Assembly: GCF_017874715.1 (NCBI RefSeq)
Contig: NZ_JAGGLR010000025.1
Coordinates: 1-64,000 of the forward strand
DNA length: 64,000 nucleotides
Direction: 5' to 3'
Source of the DNA: Streptomyces iranensis
GTDB lineage: Bacteria; Actinomycetota; Actinomycetes; Streptomycetales; Streptomycetaceae
Below the pieces are notes generated by a model. That model worked only from the letters and a program-made list of their open reading frames with translations. It had not been told where the DNA came from and ran no database searches. The position numbers were made by a program, and so were the translations under genes. Below, piece after piece: positions 53,428 to 61,990 of this stretch (its first letter is position 1; every line of letters starts with the position of its first letter).

Positions 53428-53530
53428 ATGCCCGGACAGCTGGGGAGCTGTCCGGGCATCGCGCCTTTTGGGCCTCATTCGGGCCGCCGCTGTAAGGACC
53501 CCTTACGCGGCTTCACGCGACGCGGCACCG
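53428..53530. repeat. Left direct repeat of the island, including a terminator-like hairpin
   Basis: ATGCCCGGACAGCT (53428-53441), gggg, AGCTGTCCGGGCAT (53446-53459) is a perfect 14-bp hairpin. From 53443 the 22 bp gggagctgtccgggcatcgc+gc recur exactly at 61993-62014. Weaker similarity continues for about 45 bp (ttttgggcc.cattcgggccg and ccgc, then cccctt.cgcgg). The two copies flank the prophage-like genes. They may be attachment-site duplicates or copies of a dispersed element. Confidence 0.6.
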
Positions 53531-53551
53531 GGGCTACGGCCTCCGCCGGGA

Positions 53552-54691
53552 TCAGCTCAGTTCGGCAGACCACTTTCCGCGGCCGAGGAACGTACGACCG
53601 TCGGGCATGATGTCCACCCGGGCCCCTCGCACCGGTAGCTCGCCGTTGCTGAGCCAGTAGTCGCGGACCTTATCGAGGGCGTCCCACAGCCGGCGGGGGC
53701 CGCCCTGGTGCACGGTGGGCCGCTCGTTCCCGGTCGCCGTCGCCCGGGCCCACGATCCGTCGGCGTGTGCCATGAGCGCGACACGCTGCTCGCCGTCCTC
53801 CCGGTACTCGTGCTCGATACCGGGCGCCTCGACGTCGAGCATGGAAGCGAGGTCCCACGCGTTCGTGACATCGACGACGGGGTACGGAGCGCGGGTGACA
53901 TCGTCTCCGTCCAGCTCCGCGGCCTTGGCGAGGCGAACGGCCACACCGGGCGGGTAGTCGTCACCGTGGCGCGCGTGCATGAACCCCGCGCGGTCCCACT
54001 CGACGCGCCCGGTCGCGCCCCCGTCCGTGTCCTTCTCGGCCGTGACGAGAAGGGAGGTACCGGCGATCGTGGTCACCAGCCGACCGCCGGGGCGGAGCAC
54101 CCGGAGCCAGCTTTCGGGAATCGTGCGTACGGATACAGTCGCGACGATCCGGTCAAAGCTCGCGGGCTCGTACGGCAGGTCCCCGGTCGCGTCGATCGTG
54201 TCGAGCGTGGGAGCGACCCCAGCCTCGCTCATCCGCTTGCGGGCGATCTCGGTCAGGTAGAGGTCGACATCGACGCTCGTCACCTGCTCGTCGCTCAGTC
54301 GGCGGGCAGCGAGGGCGACCCCGTACCCGCTGCCCGTGCCCACGTCGAGCAGCCGGTCGCCGTCATTGATGCGGGCGTGCTGGAACATGCCCACGACCAG
54401 GCTCGGCAGGGTGGCCGAGGACGTCGGCCGACCGTGCGGCCGGTCGGCCGCCGTGGCGTAGTCGGCGTGTAAGGGACCGACACGGGTCACGAGCGAGGTG
54501 TCGCGGTACGCCGCGTCAAGCCAGCGATTCGGGTCTGAGGGGCCGTCGTGCAGTTCCCAGCCGTCCGAACCGCGCTTCCACCATCGGGGGATGAACAGGT
54601 GCCGTGGCGTGGCGGCGACGGCCGGTGCCCATCGGGAGTGCCGGTGTGTTGCGGCGCCAGCCAGAGCGACGGCGCGGGTGGACCAGTTCAC
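53552..54691 (-). CDS. PCMT-like methyltransferase (peptide-maturation type)
   Basis: The 379-residue protein starts at a GTG (54691) overlapping the radical SAM stop (GTGA). The N-terminal half is a protein-isoaspartate-methyltransferase-like domain: PRHLFIPRWWKRGSDGWEL, RPTSSATLPSLVVGMFQHAR, SAM loop LLDVGTGSGYGVALAARRL (about 138-156) and DRIVATVSVRTIPESWLRVL. The C-terminal half (WDRAGFMHARHGDDYPPGVA onward) is specific to methyltransferases I associate with actinobacterial RiPP systems. It could methylate an Asp or the C-terminus of a peptide. The assignment to such a system is from memory of the family. Confidence 0.8.
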   Translation of the reverse strand: MNWSTRAVALAGAATHRHSRWAPAVAATPRHLFIPRWWKRGSDGWELHDGPSDPNRWLDAAYRDTSLVTRVGPLHADYATAADRPHGRPTSSATLPSLVVGMFQHARINDGDRLLDVGTGSGYGVALAARRLSDEQVTSVDVDLYLTEIARKRMSEAGVAPTLDTIDATGDLPYEPASFDRIVATVSVRTIPESWLRVLRPGGRLVTTIAGTSLLVTAEKDTDGGATGRVEWDRAGFMHARHGDDYPPGVAVRLAKAAELDGDDVTRAPYPVVDVTNAWDLASMLDVEAPGIEHEYREDGEQRVALMAHADGSWARATATGNERPTVHQGGPRRLWDALDKVRDYWLSNGELPVRGARVDIMPDGRTFLGRGKWSAELS

Positions 54692-55575
54692 GCGTGGACT
54701 CCAAGGGAGGGCGGCGGGGCGGGCGCGAAGTGCTTGGGGTTGCAGGCGGGCGTACGGGCGGGGTCGCAGTCGTTCGAATCGTCCGGGGTACAGGCGCCGG
54801 CGCGCGGCTCGGGCACGGCTGCAATCATCTCGCCCCATCGGCCGCTGTGCAGGATCTCGGCGAGACGCTGTTCGCGGACGTTGCCGGAGACCATGAAGCG
54901 GCTGAGGATGCAGCCGGACACGGCCCCGTCGGGGGAGACGGACACGCGATGCCGGAAGCAGTGCCCGCACAGCTCAGCGGCGTTCGGCATGCTCGTGTCC
55001 TGCTCGGTCGCGCGGCCGACCTTGCGCATGCGGTCGACCTGGATTTCTTTGATGCCGAACCGGTGCAGCTCCGCTTTGGCCTGCTCGACGCGCTGCCCCT
55101 CGATTACTTCGACGATGCCGGCGCGCATGGGGATACCGCGGCGGACCGCTTCGACGATGTTCGCCCTGGTGCGGTCGAGGCTTCCGCGCGTGCGGGTGAT
55201 CTCCTCTTGCTGGGCTCGGTCGTCGCTGTAGTAGGACGTGGCGAGGCAGACGCCCTTACGACTGAACGAGTCCCACAGCGACGGCCGTACGTGAGTGAGG
55301 TTCGAATACACCTCGACTTCGAGGCCAGCATCGAGGGCTTCGTCGATGAACTGCGGCAGGTGCGGCGAGAGGGTCGGCTCGCCGCCGATGAACTGGACCA
55401 AGGGGATGCCCAGCTCAGCCACGTCCGCGATGACGTGCGACCAGTCGTCGCGGGTCATGCGCCCGGAGGGTGCCTGCGGGCTGCTGTCGGTGCAGCAGTG
55501 GGTACACCGGAGTTGGCAGGTTCCGGTGATCTCCAGCTCAACGGATTGGATACCGATCACGGTAGGTGTGCTCAC
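54688..55575 (-). CDS. Radical SAM enzyme with SPASM-like C-terminus
   Basis: I read 295 residues from GTG 55575, which has GGAGG 7 bp upstream. A 4Fe-4S SAM cluster motif lies in TGTCQLRCTHCCTDSSPQAP (C-x3-C-x2-C), followed by QFIGGEPTLSPHL and YSNLTHVRP. The C-terminal part has further Cys: ELCGHCFRHRVSVSPDG, SGCILSRF and CTPDDSNDCDPARTPACNP, fitting auxiliary clusters. Such enzymes modify peptides. The frame is open further to a GTG at 55866 that overlaps the upstream gene stop, so a 97-residue Pro-rich extension is possible. Confidence 0.85.
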   Translation of the reverse strand: MSTPTVIGIQSVELEITGTCQLRCTHCCTDSSPQAPSGRMTRDDWSHVIADVAELGIPLVQFIGGEPTLSPHLPQFIDEALDAGLEVEVYSNLTHVRPSLWDSFSRKGVCLATSYYSDDRAQQEEITRTRGSLDRTRANIVEAVRRGIPMRAGIVEVIEGQRVEQAKAELHRFGIKEIQVDRMRKVGRATEQDTSMPNAAELCGHCFRHRVSVSPDGAVSGCILSRFMVSGNVREQRLAEILHSGRWGEMIAAVPEPRAGACTPDDSNDCDPARTPACNPKHFAPAPPPSLGVHA

Positions 55576-55862
55576 GTGAGTGCCTCCATGAGTAGACGGG
55601 TGCGACCCTGGCCCTGCAGTCGCCTGGGGTGGTGCACCGCCCCCGCGCCGCGGGGGAACCGGTAAAAACGCGGGGTCGGCGGTCAACGGGCGGCGTGCCT
55701 CGCCGGTTTCCGGCGGCGCCGGCCCGCCCTCGCCGGGGTGGGTGGGTAGGACCTCGCGAGTGCCGCTTAGGTCATGGGCGGTCGCTGCACAGTGGAAGGT
55801 GAGGGGAAGCGATGCGGGGGTATGTGCCGAGGCGGGCGGAGCGAGCGTCCGCACAGCTGTGC

Positions 55863-56303
55863 TCACCGGTTACCCTCGCGGGCCTGGTGCCGCTGCTCGA
55901 TGATGTGGTCGAGCTGGATTCGGTACAGCTCGACCTGCCTGGGCGTCAGAATCAGGACTGACTCGGACATGCCGCCGTCTTCGTGGTGGACCATGACCGG
56001 TAGGGCGGCCTGCTGCGCCCGGTGGTCGTAGATGACGTCCCGTTTCAGGGGACTGACGTGGGTGACCGGCACGGGCACGGGGCGCAAGGTGTCACCGCTG
56101 GACGGGGCCGACCATTCCCGGCCGCCTCCCGGCGGGCGCAGGTGGTAGGACGCCGAGCTTGCGCCCGGTACACGGACTACGACGCCGATCCGCCCGTTCT
56201 CCGCGAGGTCTGAGGCGAGGTCGCCGAGCCGGGGGCGAAACGGGGTGCCTGCGCGTAACTCGGCGCGCTGTGCAGGGAGTTGCTTCGAAGTCTGTTCGGC
56301 CAT
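55863..56303 (-). CDS. Unknown protein of the radical SAM module
   Basis: The 146-residue protein starts MAEQTSKQLPAQRAELRAGT. A central segment DLAENGRIGVVVRVPGASSA followed by SYHLRPPGGGREW resembles a small beta domain. The C-terminal half ends with RQVELYRIQLDHIIEQRHQA, a likely helix. I do not recognise it. Its gene lies between the XRE regulator and the radical SAM gene on the same strand; its stop TGA overlaps a possible GTG start (GTGA). A partner or carrier role is only a guess. Confidence 0.7.
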   Translation of the reverse strand: MAEQTSKQLPAQRAELRAGTPFRPRLGDLASDLAENGRIGVVVRVPGASSASYHLRPPGGGREWSAPSSGDTLRPVPVPVTHVSPLKRDVIYDHRAQQAALPVMVHHEDGGMSESVLILTPRQVELYRIQLDHIIEQRHQAREGNR

Positions 56304-56358
56304 GCCCCGAAGCTAGGAGGAGGGCGGCGGCCGAATATGAACCGCAGGAATATCGCCC

Positions 56359-57588
56359 TCATCCATCGAGGTGAAAGCGGTCTGACATGCGGCGCAGCTT
56401 CTCACGGGTGGTCGCTCGTTCGGCGTAGACGAGGCTACGCAGGGTTGACCGCGCAATGGGGTGGTTGCGGATGAGCTGGGGCGCGATGTGTTCGGCCTTC
56501 TCCAGTTCCTTCAACGCCTTGTCCCGGTTTCCATCCCAAAGCCACGCGCGGGCAAGGTCCATGTGGTGATGTCCCTGGCGGGAGTTGGGGAGCCCGGCGA
56601 CAAGTTCCGAACTGGTCTTGCGGTTTATGGCCAGTGCCCTTCGCTGCTCGCGCATCTCAAGCGCAACGCTGATGGCGTGGATCTGGACGTTGCCCGGCGA
56701 GAACGTGAGCGAATGCCGGTCGTACACCGGGGGACCGGAGTGTTCGCCCAACCGATCTGCGGCGTCCCTGGCGTGCGCGATGCGGTCTTCGGCCTCTGCC
56801 CGGTGTCCGCCCCGTGCTGCTGAGACTGCCGCGCGCAGTTGCAGCGAGCCCCATGCGCGGATGGCCAGCGGTTCGCCCTGGTCGTATCCCTGCTGCACGC
56901 TTCGAAGCGCCTTGTCCGAGAGGACGACGGCGTCCGCCCAATCTGCGGTTGCCCACATGTCCCACACCCGCATCCAGTCGGCCACGGCTGGCATGACGGA
57001 GTCGCCGGATAGCCGGGCCGACCATGCGGCTCGTTCACAGGCCATCGCGACCAATTCGGGGTGGCCGAGGGCGTGTGCGGCGGTGTGCGCGAACTTGCAG
57101 CACACGGCGTAGATCGCGAAAGCTTCCTCGCGCTCATGGTCGGTCGATACCTCGGCGAGGGCGCGAGCCTCCCGGAACAGGTCGGGAAGCACCTGCATGA
57201 TCGCCACGTTCGCAGCTGCGTCGCGTAGGCGGTGCAGTCGGGTGGTCTCCTGCCAAAGCTGACCAGCCGGCCGCGGGATGCCGTCGAAAATGGGGGTGAG
57301 GTCGTACCGGCGCAGTTCCCGCAGGACTGATGACGCGGCGATCTGCCACTGATTCTCGTCGGGTGAGCTGTTGTACGGACGGCCGATCAGGTCGTTCGGG
57401 TGCACGTGCAGTTCGGCGGCGAGCAGGTTGAGCAGGCCGACCCGATCAAGTTCGATGAGGCCGCGTTCCATCTTCGACACCCACCCCTGAGACTTCCCCA
57501 GGGCGGCGGCGAGGTCGGCCTGGGGCATCCCGAGACGGAGCCGTGCGCGCCGTGCGCGACGGCCGATCTCCTCGGCTTCTTCCAACAT
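56359..57588 (-). CDS. XRE-family regulator with TPR-like C-terminus
   Basis: The 409-residue protein has an N-terminal Cro/CI helix-turn-helix (RRARLRLGMPQADLAAALGK, SQGWVSKMERGLIELD, about 10-70). A long helical region with TPR-like pairs follows (EREEAFAIYAVCCKFAHTAA, AIRAWGSLQLRAAVSAARGG, HHMDLARAWLWDGNRDKALK, ELEKAEHIAPQL). Streptomyces has many such regulators, often beside genes they control and sensitive to peptides or small ligands. It probably governs the downstream radical SAM/methyltransferase genes. Confidence 0.9.
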   Translation of the reverse strand: MLEEAEEIGRRARRARLRLGMPQADLAAALGKSQGWVSKMERGLIELDRVGLLNLLAAELHVHPNDLIGRPYNSSPDENQWQIAASSVLRELRRYDLTPIFDGIPRPAGQLWQETTRLHRLRDAAANVAIMQVLPDLFREARALAEVSTDHEREEAFAIYAVCCKFAHTAAHALGHPELVAMACERAAWSARLSGDSVMPAVADWMRVWDMWATADWADAVVLSDKALRSVQQGYDQGEPLAIRAWGSLQLRAAVSAARGGHRAEAEDRIAHARDAADRLGEHSGPPVYDRHSLTFSPGNVQIHAISVALEMREQRRALAINRKTSSELVAGLPNSRQGHHHMDLARAWLWDGNRDKALKELEKAEHIAPQLIRNHPIARSTLRSLVYAERATTREKLRRMSDRFHLDG

Positions 57589-57787
57589 CAGTGCGCCCCC
57601 TTTGCGGTGTGGCGCCAGCGGGGTTCAAGCGGGCGGCGAGGCATCCGTGCTCCATCCGTCAGGCGTATATCTCAGACGGTACCCAGAGTGCGCGACGGGT
57701 GTGGAGCGCTGCAGGGCAATTAGTGCGCCAGGGACGACAAAGGCGCCCCCGCGCGGCCTTGAGCGGCCGTACGGGGGCGTTGTCGTG

Positions 57788-58423
57788 TCATCGGCTGGTG
57801 AGCTGCCGTAGGGACAGCAGCAGGCCGCACAGGGCGACCAGCGCGGCCACGGACGGGAGTGGCCAGCGTGCGCGCTCGAGGGTGTCGAGGCGCGCGTCGT
57901 GGGCGTTGAGGCGTCGGGCGTGTCCCTTCTGCGTCTCGTCGCTCTGGTCGTGGCGCTGCACGAGCAGAGCGAGGGCGCCGTCGGTGGTGACCTCCGCGAC
58001 GATCGCCCGGAACTTGTCGACGATCGTGCGCAGTATCGAGCGGTGAGTCGAGGTCACTACGTCGACGGTCTCCTGTGCGAGGTGGTCAACGGCCTGCGCG
58101 TTCGGGGTGATTTCGTCGACCAGCTGCCGGGCGCGGTCGGGCAGTGCGCCGAGCTCGGCGACCGCGGCGCGGTGCCCGGTGTTGTACGCCTCGGCGATCG
58201 CGTCGAACACGTCGAGGCGTACGGCCTTGCCGAGCTCGTCGACGCCCTGTGCGCTACGGCGCAGGGCAGTCACGGCGGTGAGCTTGCGCTCGGCCCACCC
58301 CGGAGCGTCGAGGCCGTCGGCGAGTAGCCGAGCGATGATGCCCGCCAGGTGCAGCTCGGCCGCGGCGTACAGATCGCGGGTGCGCTCGGTGAGGGGTTCA
58401 ACCATGCCGGGGTGAATTGCCAT
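57788..58423 (-). pseudogene. Phage minor-capsid remnant fused to a membrane tail
   Basis: The 211-residue frame starts MAIHPGMVEPLTERTRDLYA, and its first about 145 residues (helical, FDAIAEAYNTGHRAAVAELG, THRSILRTIVDKFRAIVAEV) match my memory of phage minor capsid/head-morphogenesis proteins, which are much longer. From TDGALALLVQRHDQSDETQ the sequence changes to a short coiled segment (RRLNAHDARLDTLERARWPL) and a membrane helix (PSVAALVALCGLLLSLRQL), like a small phage tail or holin-type protein. I infer an internal deletion that joined two genes in frame. It may still be expressed. Confidence 0.5.
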
Positions 58424-58491
58424 CAGACACCCCGAATCTAAGATTGCGTGACACGAGCAGTGCCATGCTCGGAGGGGTGGGAGGGGTTCCA

Positions 58492-58989
58492 GTGACGGAC
58501 CAGCCAGAAGACAACGAGGAATGGAGCGAGCTCCAGCTCCGCGTAGATCCCGAGGATGGGCCCTGGCTTGCCCACAGCCTCACTCACGTAATCGCGCAGG
58601 CGGGCGTGGTGATTGCAGCGACGACGTTCCTTCAAGCCGTCACTCAGCATTTCGGTAATCGGTTGGCTGGCACTATCGACGACGGCACACGTTCCGCCGT
58701 GCGCCGCTTCTTGCGACGCCAAAATCTCCAAGCAGGCAGCCTTGAGACCGAAATCGAACTCCGGACAGAGCGAGGGTGGCGGGTCTCGTTCACGCCTGAC
58801 GTGCCCGCAGAGGCTTTACAGCAGCTATCTGACCTCTGCAATGCCGACCCGCCACACCCGGAGCTGGGGTCCTTCCTGATCAACTACGGGCGGGGTGGTT
58901 GGGAGGGATGGGGCGGCGTCGACGGAGAGTTCACCCACTACCGGTGGGAGCCCGAAGGGAAGTGCTGGACTCCTAGGCAGCCGAGCTGA
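58492..58989 (+). CDS. Orphan cargo gene between phage genes
   Basis: I read 165 residues from GTG 58492 (MTDQPEDNEEWSELQLRVDP), with GGGAGGGG just upstream. A hydrophobic stretch SLTHVIAQAGVVIAATTFLQ (about 27-46) could be a membrane or buried helix. Then come TRSAVRRFLRRQ, a beta-rich EIELRTERGWRVSFTPDVPA and a Trp/Gly-rich end (YGRGGWEGWGGVDGEFTHYR). It is on the opposite strand to the phage genes, the usual sign of a moron. The small hydrophobic-then-beta layout recalls effector-associated components of bacterial conflict systems; not established. Confidence 0.6.
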   Translation: MTDQPEDNEEWSELQLRVDPEDGPWLAHSLTHVIAQAGVVIAATTFLQAVTQHFGNRLAGTIDDGTRSAVRRFLRRQNLQAGSLETEIELRTERGWRVSFTPDVPAEALQQLSDLCNADPPHPELGSFLINYGRGGWEGWGGVDGEFTHYRWEPEGKCWTPRQPS

Positions 58990-60462
58990 ACGGGAACGTC
59001 CCGACAAGATCGGGCGCGGCTGCTCCGGTCTCGGCGAGGATGAGGTCGACCTCGGCCTTTACAGCGGTGTCGTCCCATTCCGGATGCAGGGCCTTGACCT
59101 TGGTTGCGGTCGATTCGGCGCCCCCCTGCTCAGTAGCTCGAGCGTCGTCGCCTTCTGCTGCTCGGACTCCGCCACTCCATCCCCGAACTCGACGCGCGGC
59201 CGGTCGGGCGTGATGGGGCTGTTGAACTGGGCAGCGTCGACCAGCAACAGGACATGCAGCATGTCGGCGACGGCGCGTCGCCAGTACCCGGCCTTCTTCT
59301 TCCGGGTGACCATGCTGCGCGCGGTGCGGGCGTCGACCTCGGTCGCGGTGACGGGCTGCCCGTCGCCGTCGAGGCCGAACGCCTGCGCGTCGTACCCGGC
59401 TGTCTGCACGGCCTGTCGTACGACGCTCTCGGCGGTGCGCTGGTGCTCCTCGACGCGGATCTCGAACTGCGCAAGTGTGATGCCGCTGCCCTCGTTGGGC
59501 GGCATCTTCAGGCCGTGCCAGAGCTCGCGGTCATCATCGAACGATGCGCCGTTGCCCGGGCCTTCGCTGCGAAGGTAGCCATCGGGCACGATCAGCCGTG
59601 CGCGGGCGAGGCGGATATCGCGCATCCATGACGTCCATGTCTCGTCGAGGGCGTCGAACAGGTCGTGTACGCCCGCGAAGTCGCTTCGGCCGATGGGGCT
59701 CGAGCGGTGCAGCATGTTGGGCAGCATGTTGGGCACGTAGGCGGCCGTGAGCTGCGTGATCCCGGTCGTGACGCTCGGCTCGCCGTCGTCGCCCGGGGCG
59801 ACCTGTGCGGCGAGGTCGGCGGTGTCGGGGTGCTCGGGGGCACGCGGCGGCCGATATTGTCGGGCGTGCCCTCGTACAGCGCGTGCACGACGCGGCCCGG
59901 TTCGTGCCGCTCGATGTGCCGCCATACGGTGTGATCCGTTGAGCTGTCGAGCTCGCGCCAGAAGCTGACGGCGCACAGCATGCCGAACCGAAACTCGGGG
60001 ATCGCGGCGTCGGGCTGCATGACGGTGAGCAGGGGGGCGCGGCACTAGGTCGCGGTCCCACGTCACGCGCAGGAAGCAACCGGACAGGGCGGCGGCCTGC
60101 TCCGCGGCGCCGAGCAGGGTCTCTTGAACGCTGCCTTCGTCGAGCAGCTGCTCGAGGCGTTCCTGTGTCGGGGTGTCGTCGACGCGGATCGCCGGTATGT
60201 CGGCGAACAGCAAGTCGGCCGACGTGCGGTCGACATCGCCGGGCAGGGGCACATGTAGGCGCTGCTCGCGCTTGCGTGTGCGGTGCTCGGTCGAGCGGCG
60301 TCCCCACAGCTTGCGGCGCTCGCGGGCCTCGGGGTGGTGGCCGTAGATGCGGGCGAGGCGGTGCCGGTCGCCGCTGTACCACGCATCATCGATGCGCATC
60401 TTGGCGTAGTAGGGGGCCCACTGCGGTGGGGGCCACGCTGCGCCGTTATGTGGCAAGGACAT
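58973..60462 (-). pseudogene. Phage portal protein gene, three frame disruptions
   Basis: The start is ATG 60462 (MSLPHNGAAWPPPQWAPYYA) behind GGGAGG. The portal-like reading runs through RREQ-type basic and ALSGCFLRVTWDRDL, moves to another frame for TVMQPDAAIPEFRFGMLCAV and SFWRELDSSTDHTVWRHIER, returns for LTAAYVPNMLPNMLHRSSPI and RSEGPGNGASFDDDRELWHG, and shifts again near the end to ESTATKVKALHPEWDDTAVK and stop at 58973. Each shift lies at a G/C run (60032-60037, 59836-59840, 59121-59126). Either the gene decayed or the run lengths are sequencing errors. The intact protein would form the head-tail connector. Confidence 0.8.
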
Positions 60463-60512
60463 GTGACCTCCCATTGGTGATCTTTTGAGGCCCCGGCGTA
60501 ATCTTCCGTCGC

Positions 60513-60968
60513 ATGGGTCAACAGCGGGATGTTCGGAATGATTTGAGCGGGCACGGATGGGGGAACGTCGTGCAAGCGGGGGCCGTGCACGGCGACATCC
60601 GGTTCGAGACGTCTACTGCTCCTGTGAGCCAGGAGTCAGCAGATCTGCAACGACGCTGGGAAGCACGTCAGCGGCGCCTCTTGGACGAAGAAGAGGCGAG
60701 GGAGGCGCAAGGTCAGGCACGGGCGGAGAGTTACGTGCGCCACGCCCGCGTAAGGAGGCGCGTGAATGTTCTAGTCTTGATCATCTTTAGTGCGGGCGCG
60801 GCGCTCTATTCCTCGGGCATCAGGACGTCCGTGACGCTCTCTCTGAGCGCCTTGGCCGTCTTCATTGTCCCCGCAGCTGTATATGGGTTGACGCACTACT
60901 CGCTGATCTTGAAGAGGTGGCGAGCCGGGAAAACGATCAAGGTACCGAAGTCTCGTTTGTACTGGTGA
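60513..60968 (+). CDS. Small membrane protein with N-terminal RHIM/amyloid-like motif
   Basis: The 151-residue protein begins MGQQRDVRNDLSGHGWGNVV. At 17-29 it reads G-N-V-V-Q-A-G-A-V-H-G-D-I, the V-Q-A-G core with flanking G-x-V and G-x-I that resembles RHIM-like amyloid signalling motifs described in bacteria. A charged, probably coiled region follows (about 38-80, RRWEARQRRLLDEEEAREAQ). Two hydrophobic helices come next (VNVLVLIIFSAGAALYSSGI and LSLSALAVFIVPAAVYGL), then a basic end. Signal-motif plus membrane helices fits a pore-forming or membrane effector. It sits between phage genes on the opposite strand and overlaps the terminase 3' end by 32 bp. Confidence 0.7.
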   Translation: MGQQRDVRNDLSGHGWGNVVQAGAVHGDIRFETSTAPVSQESADLQRRWEARQRRLLDEEEAREAQGQARAESYVRHARVRRRVNVLVLIIFSAGAALYSSGIRTSVTLSLSALAVFIVPAAVYGLTHYSLILKRWRAGKTIKVPKSRLYW

Positions 60969-61990
60969 GCAGGTGCCGCCACTCGTGCGCCGTCGAGTGG
61001 ACGACGTAGCGCAGGGCGTCGGCTGAGTGGTCGTCGACCTTGAGCGGGGCGTCTTCGCCGCGGTCGGTCGCCTTGGGGTCCCAGCTGTAACCGGGTAGCT
61101 CGGTGAGCAGTCCCTCGCAGGACCGGTGCACGAGCAGGCGGCCGGCGGCGAGCAGGCTCGACACGCTGCGGATGCCGTCGGCTACGTCATTGGTGGCGCG
61201 GGCGAGGCCCGGGTGCCCGTCGGCCCACATCTGCGTACTGAACGACGCGGCGCTCGGGTCGATGAACGTCCACTCGGGCGCCACGCCCGCGGGCGCGTCC
61301 GGGTCGGCATCCGGGTGCCGCCAATGGCCGAGCCACTTGCGGACAGCGGCACTGTACTGGGCGTCGGTCATGCTCTGGTGCGTGGCGCGCGCCTCGTGCC
61401 GCCACTCGCCACAGGCGTACAGGCGGTCGTCGACGCCTTCGCCGAGCAGCAGCGCGACAAAGGGGTTCGTCGTGCCGTAGTCGACACCGAGCCAGTACCG
61501 GCGCATGTCGGGCAGGGCGTCGACGACGTGCGCGCCCTCGTCCCACGTGTCGTAGATGGCGCCCTCGGCGACGACCCATGCACCCTCGATCATCCGTTTC
61601 CGCCACAATCCGACGTACTCGGCGGCGAGGTCGGCGACGTACTCGGGCGACAGGCTTGGGTTGTCGGACAGGCGGAAGTGCCACGACCTGAGATTCAGCT
61701 CGGCGGCGCGGCCGAGGTATCCGACCTTGAGCCAGTGCCGCGGCGAGTCCGGGTTCGTCGTGGCGAACAGGCGCGCGCCCGGGACGCTGAGCCTCGCGAG
61801 TAGCTGCGTCCAGAACTCCTCTGGTACGAGGGTTGCCTCGTCGACGTACGCGAGCTGCGCCGTCAAGCCTCGCAGCCGGCCTTCGGCGCGGGTGTCGGCG
61901 GCGCCGATCAGGTGGACCGTGTGGCCGAGAATGGTCGCCGTGGTGGCGCCGCGGGTGTGGTGCACGTGCCGGGCGAGGGGCCCGAACAGG
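60937..61990 (-). pseudogene. Phage terminase large subunit, N-terminally truncated
   Basis: The retained part has Walker B (LAYVDEATLVPEEFWTQLLA), motif III-like RLFATTNPDSPRHWLKVGYL, and the RNase-H-like nuclease with LGVDYGTTNPFVALLLG and a late DDHSADALRYVVH. The N-terminal adenine/Walker A part, normally about 100 residues, is missing. Its place is taken upstream of about 61990 by the island's right direct repeat, whose sequence continues the open frame by chance. A terminase without Walker A cannot drive packaging, so the element is defective. Confidence 0.8.

Noticed and set aside
52981..53478. A 165-residue minus-strand frame near the left island border
   Set aside because: It runs antisense to the small membrane protein gene with a good ribosome site and starts within the repeat hairpin. 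Its resemblance to the terminase N-terminus is due to the shared direct repeat.
55621..55700. Terminator between the 146-residue gene and the radical SAM gene
   Set aside because: A cccccgcg/gcggggg hairpin exists, but the sequence is also open in frame with the radical SAM gene, so I left its role open.
53552..57588. A complete lanthipeptide or FxsA-type cluster
   Set aside because: Only a radical SAM enzyme and a methyltransferase are recognisable. There is no cyclase, dehydratase, transporter or FxSxx-type precursor.
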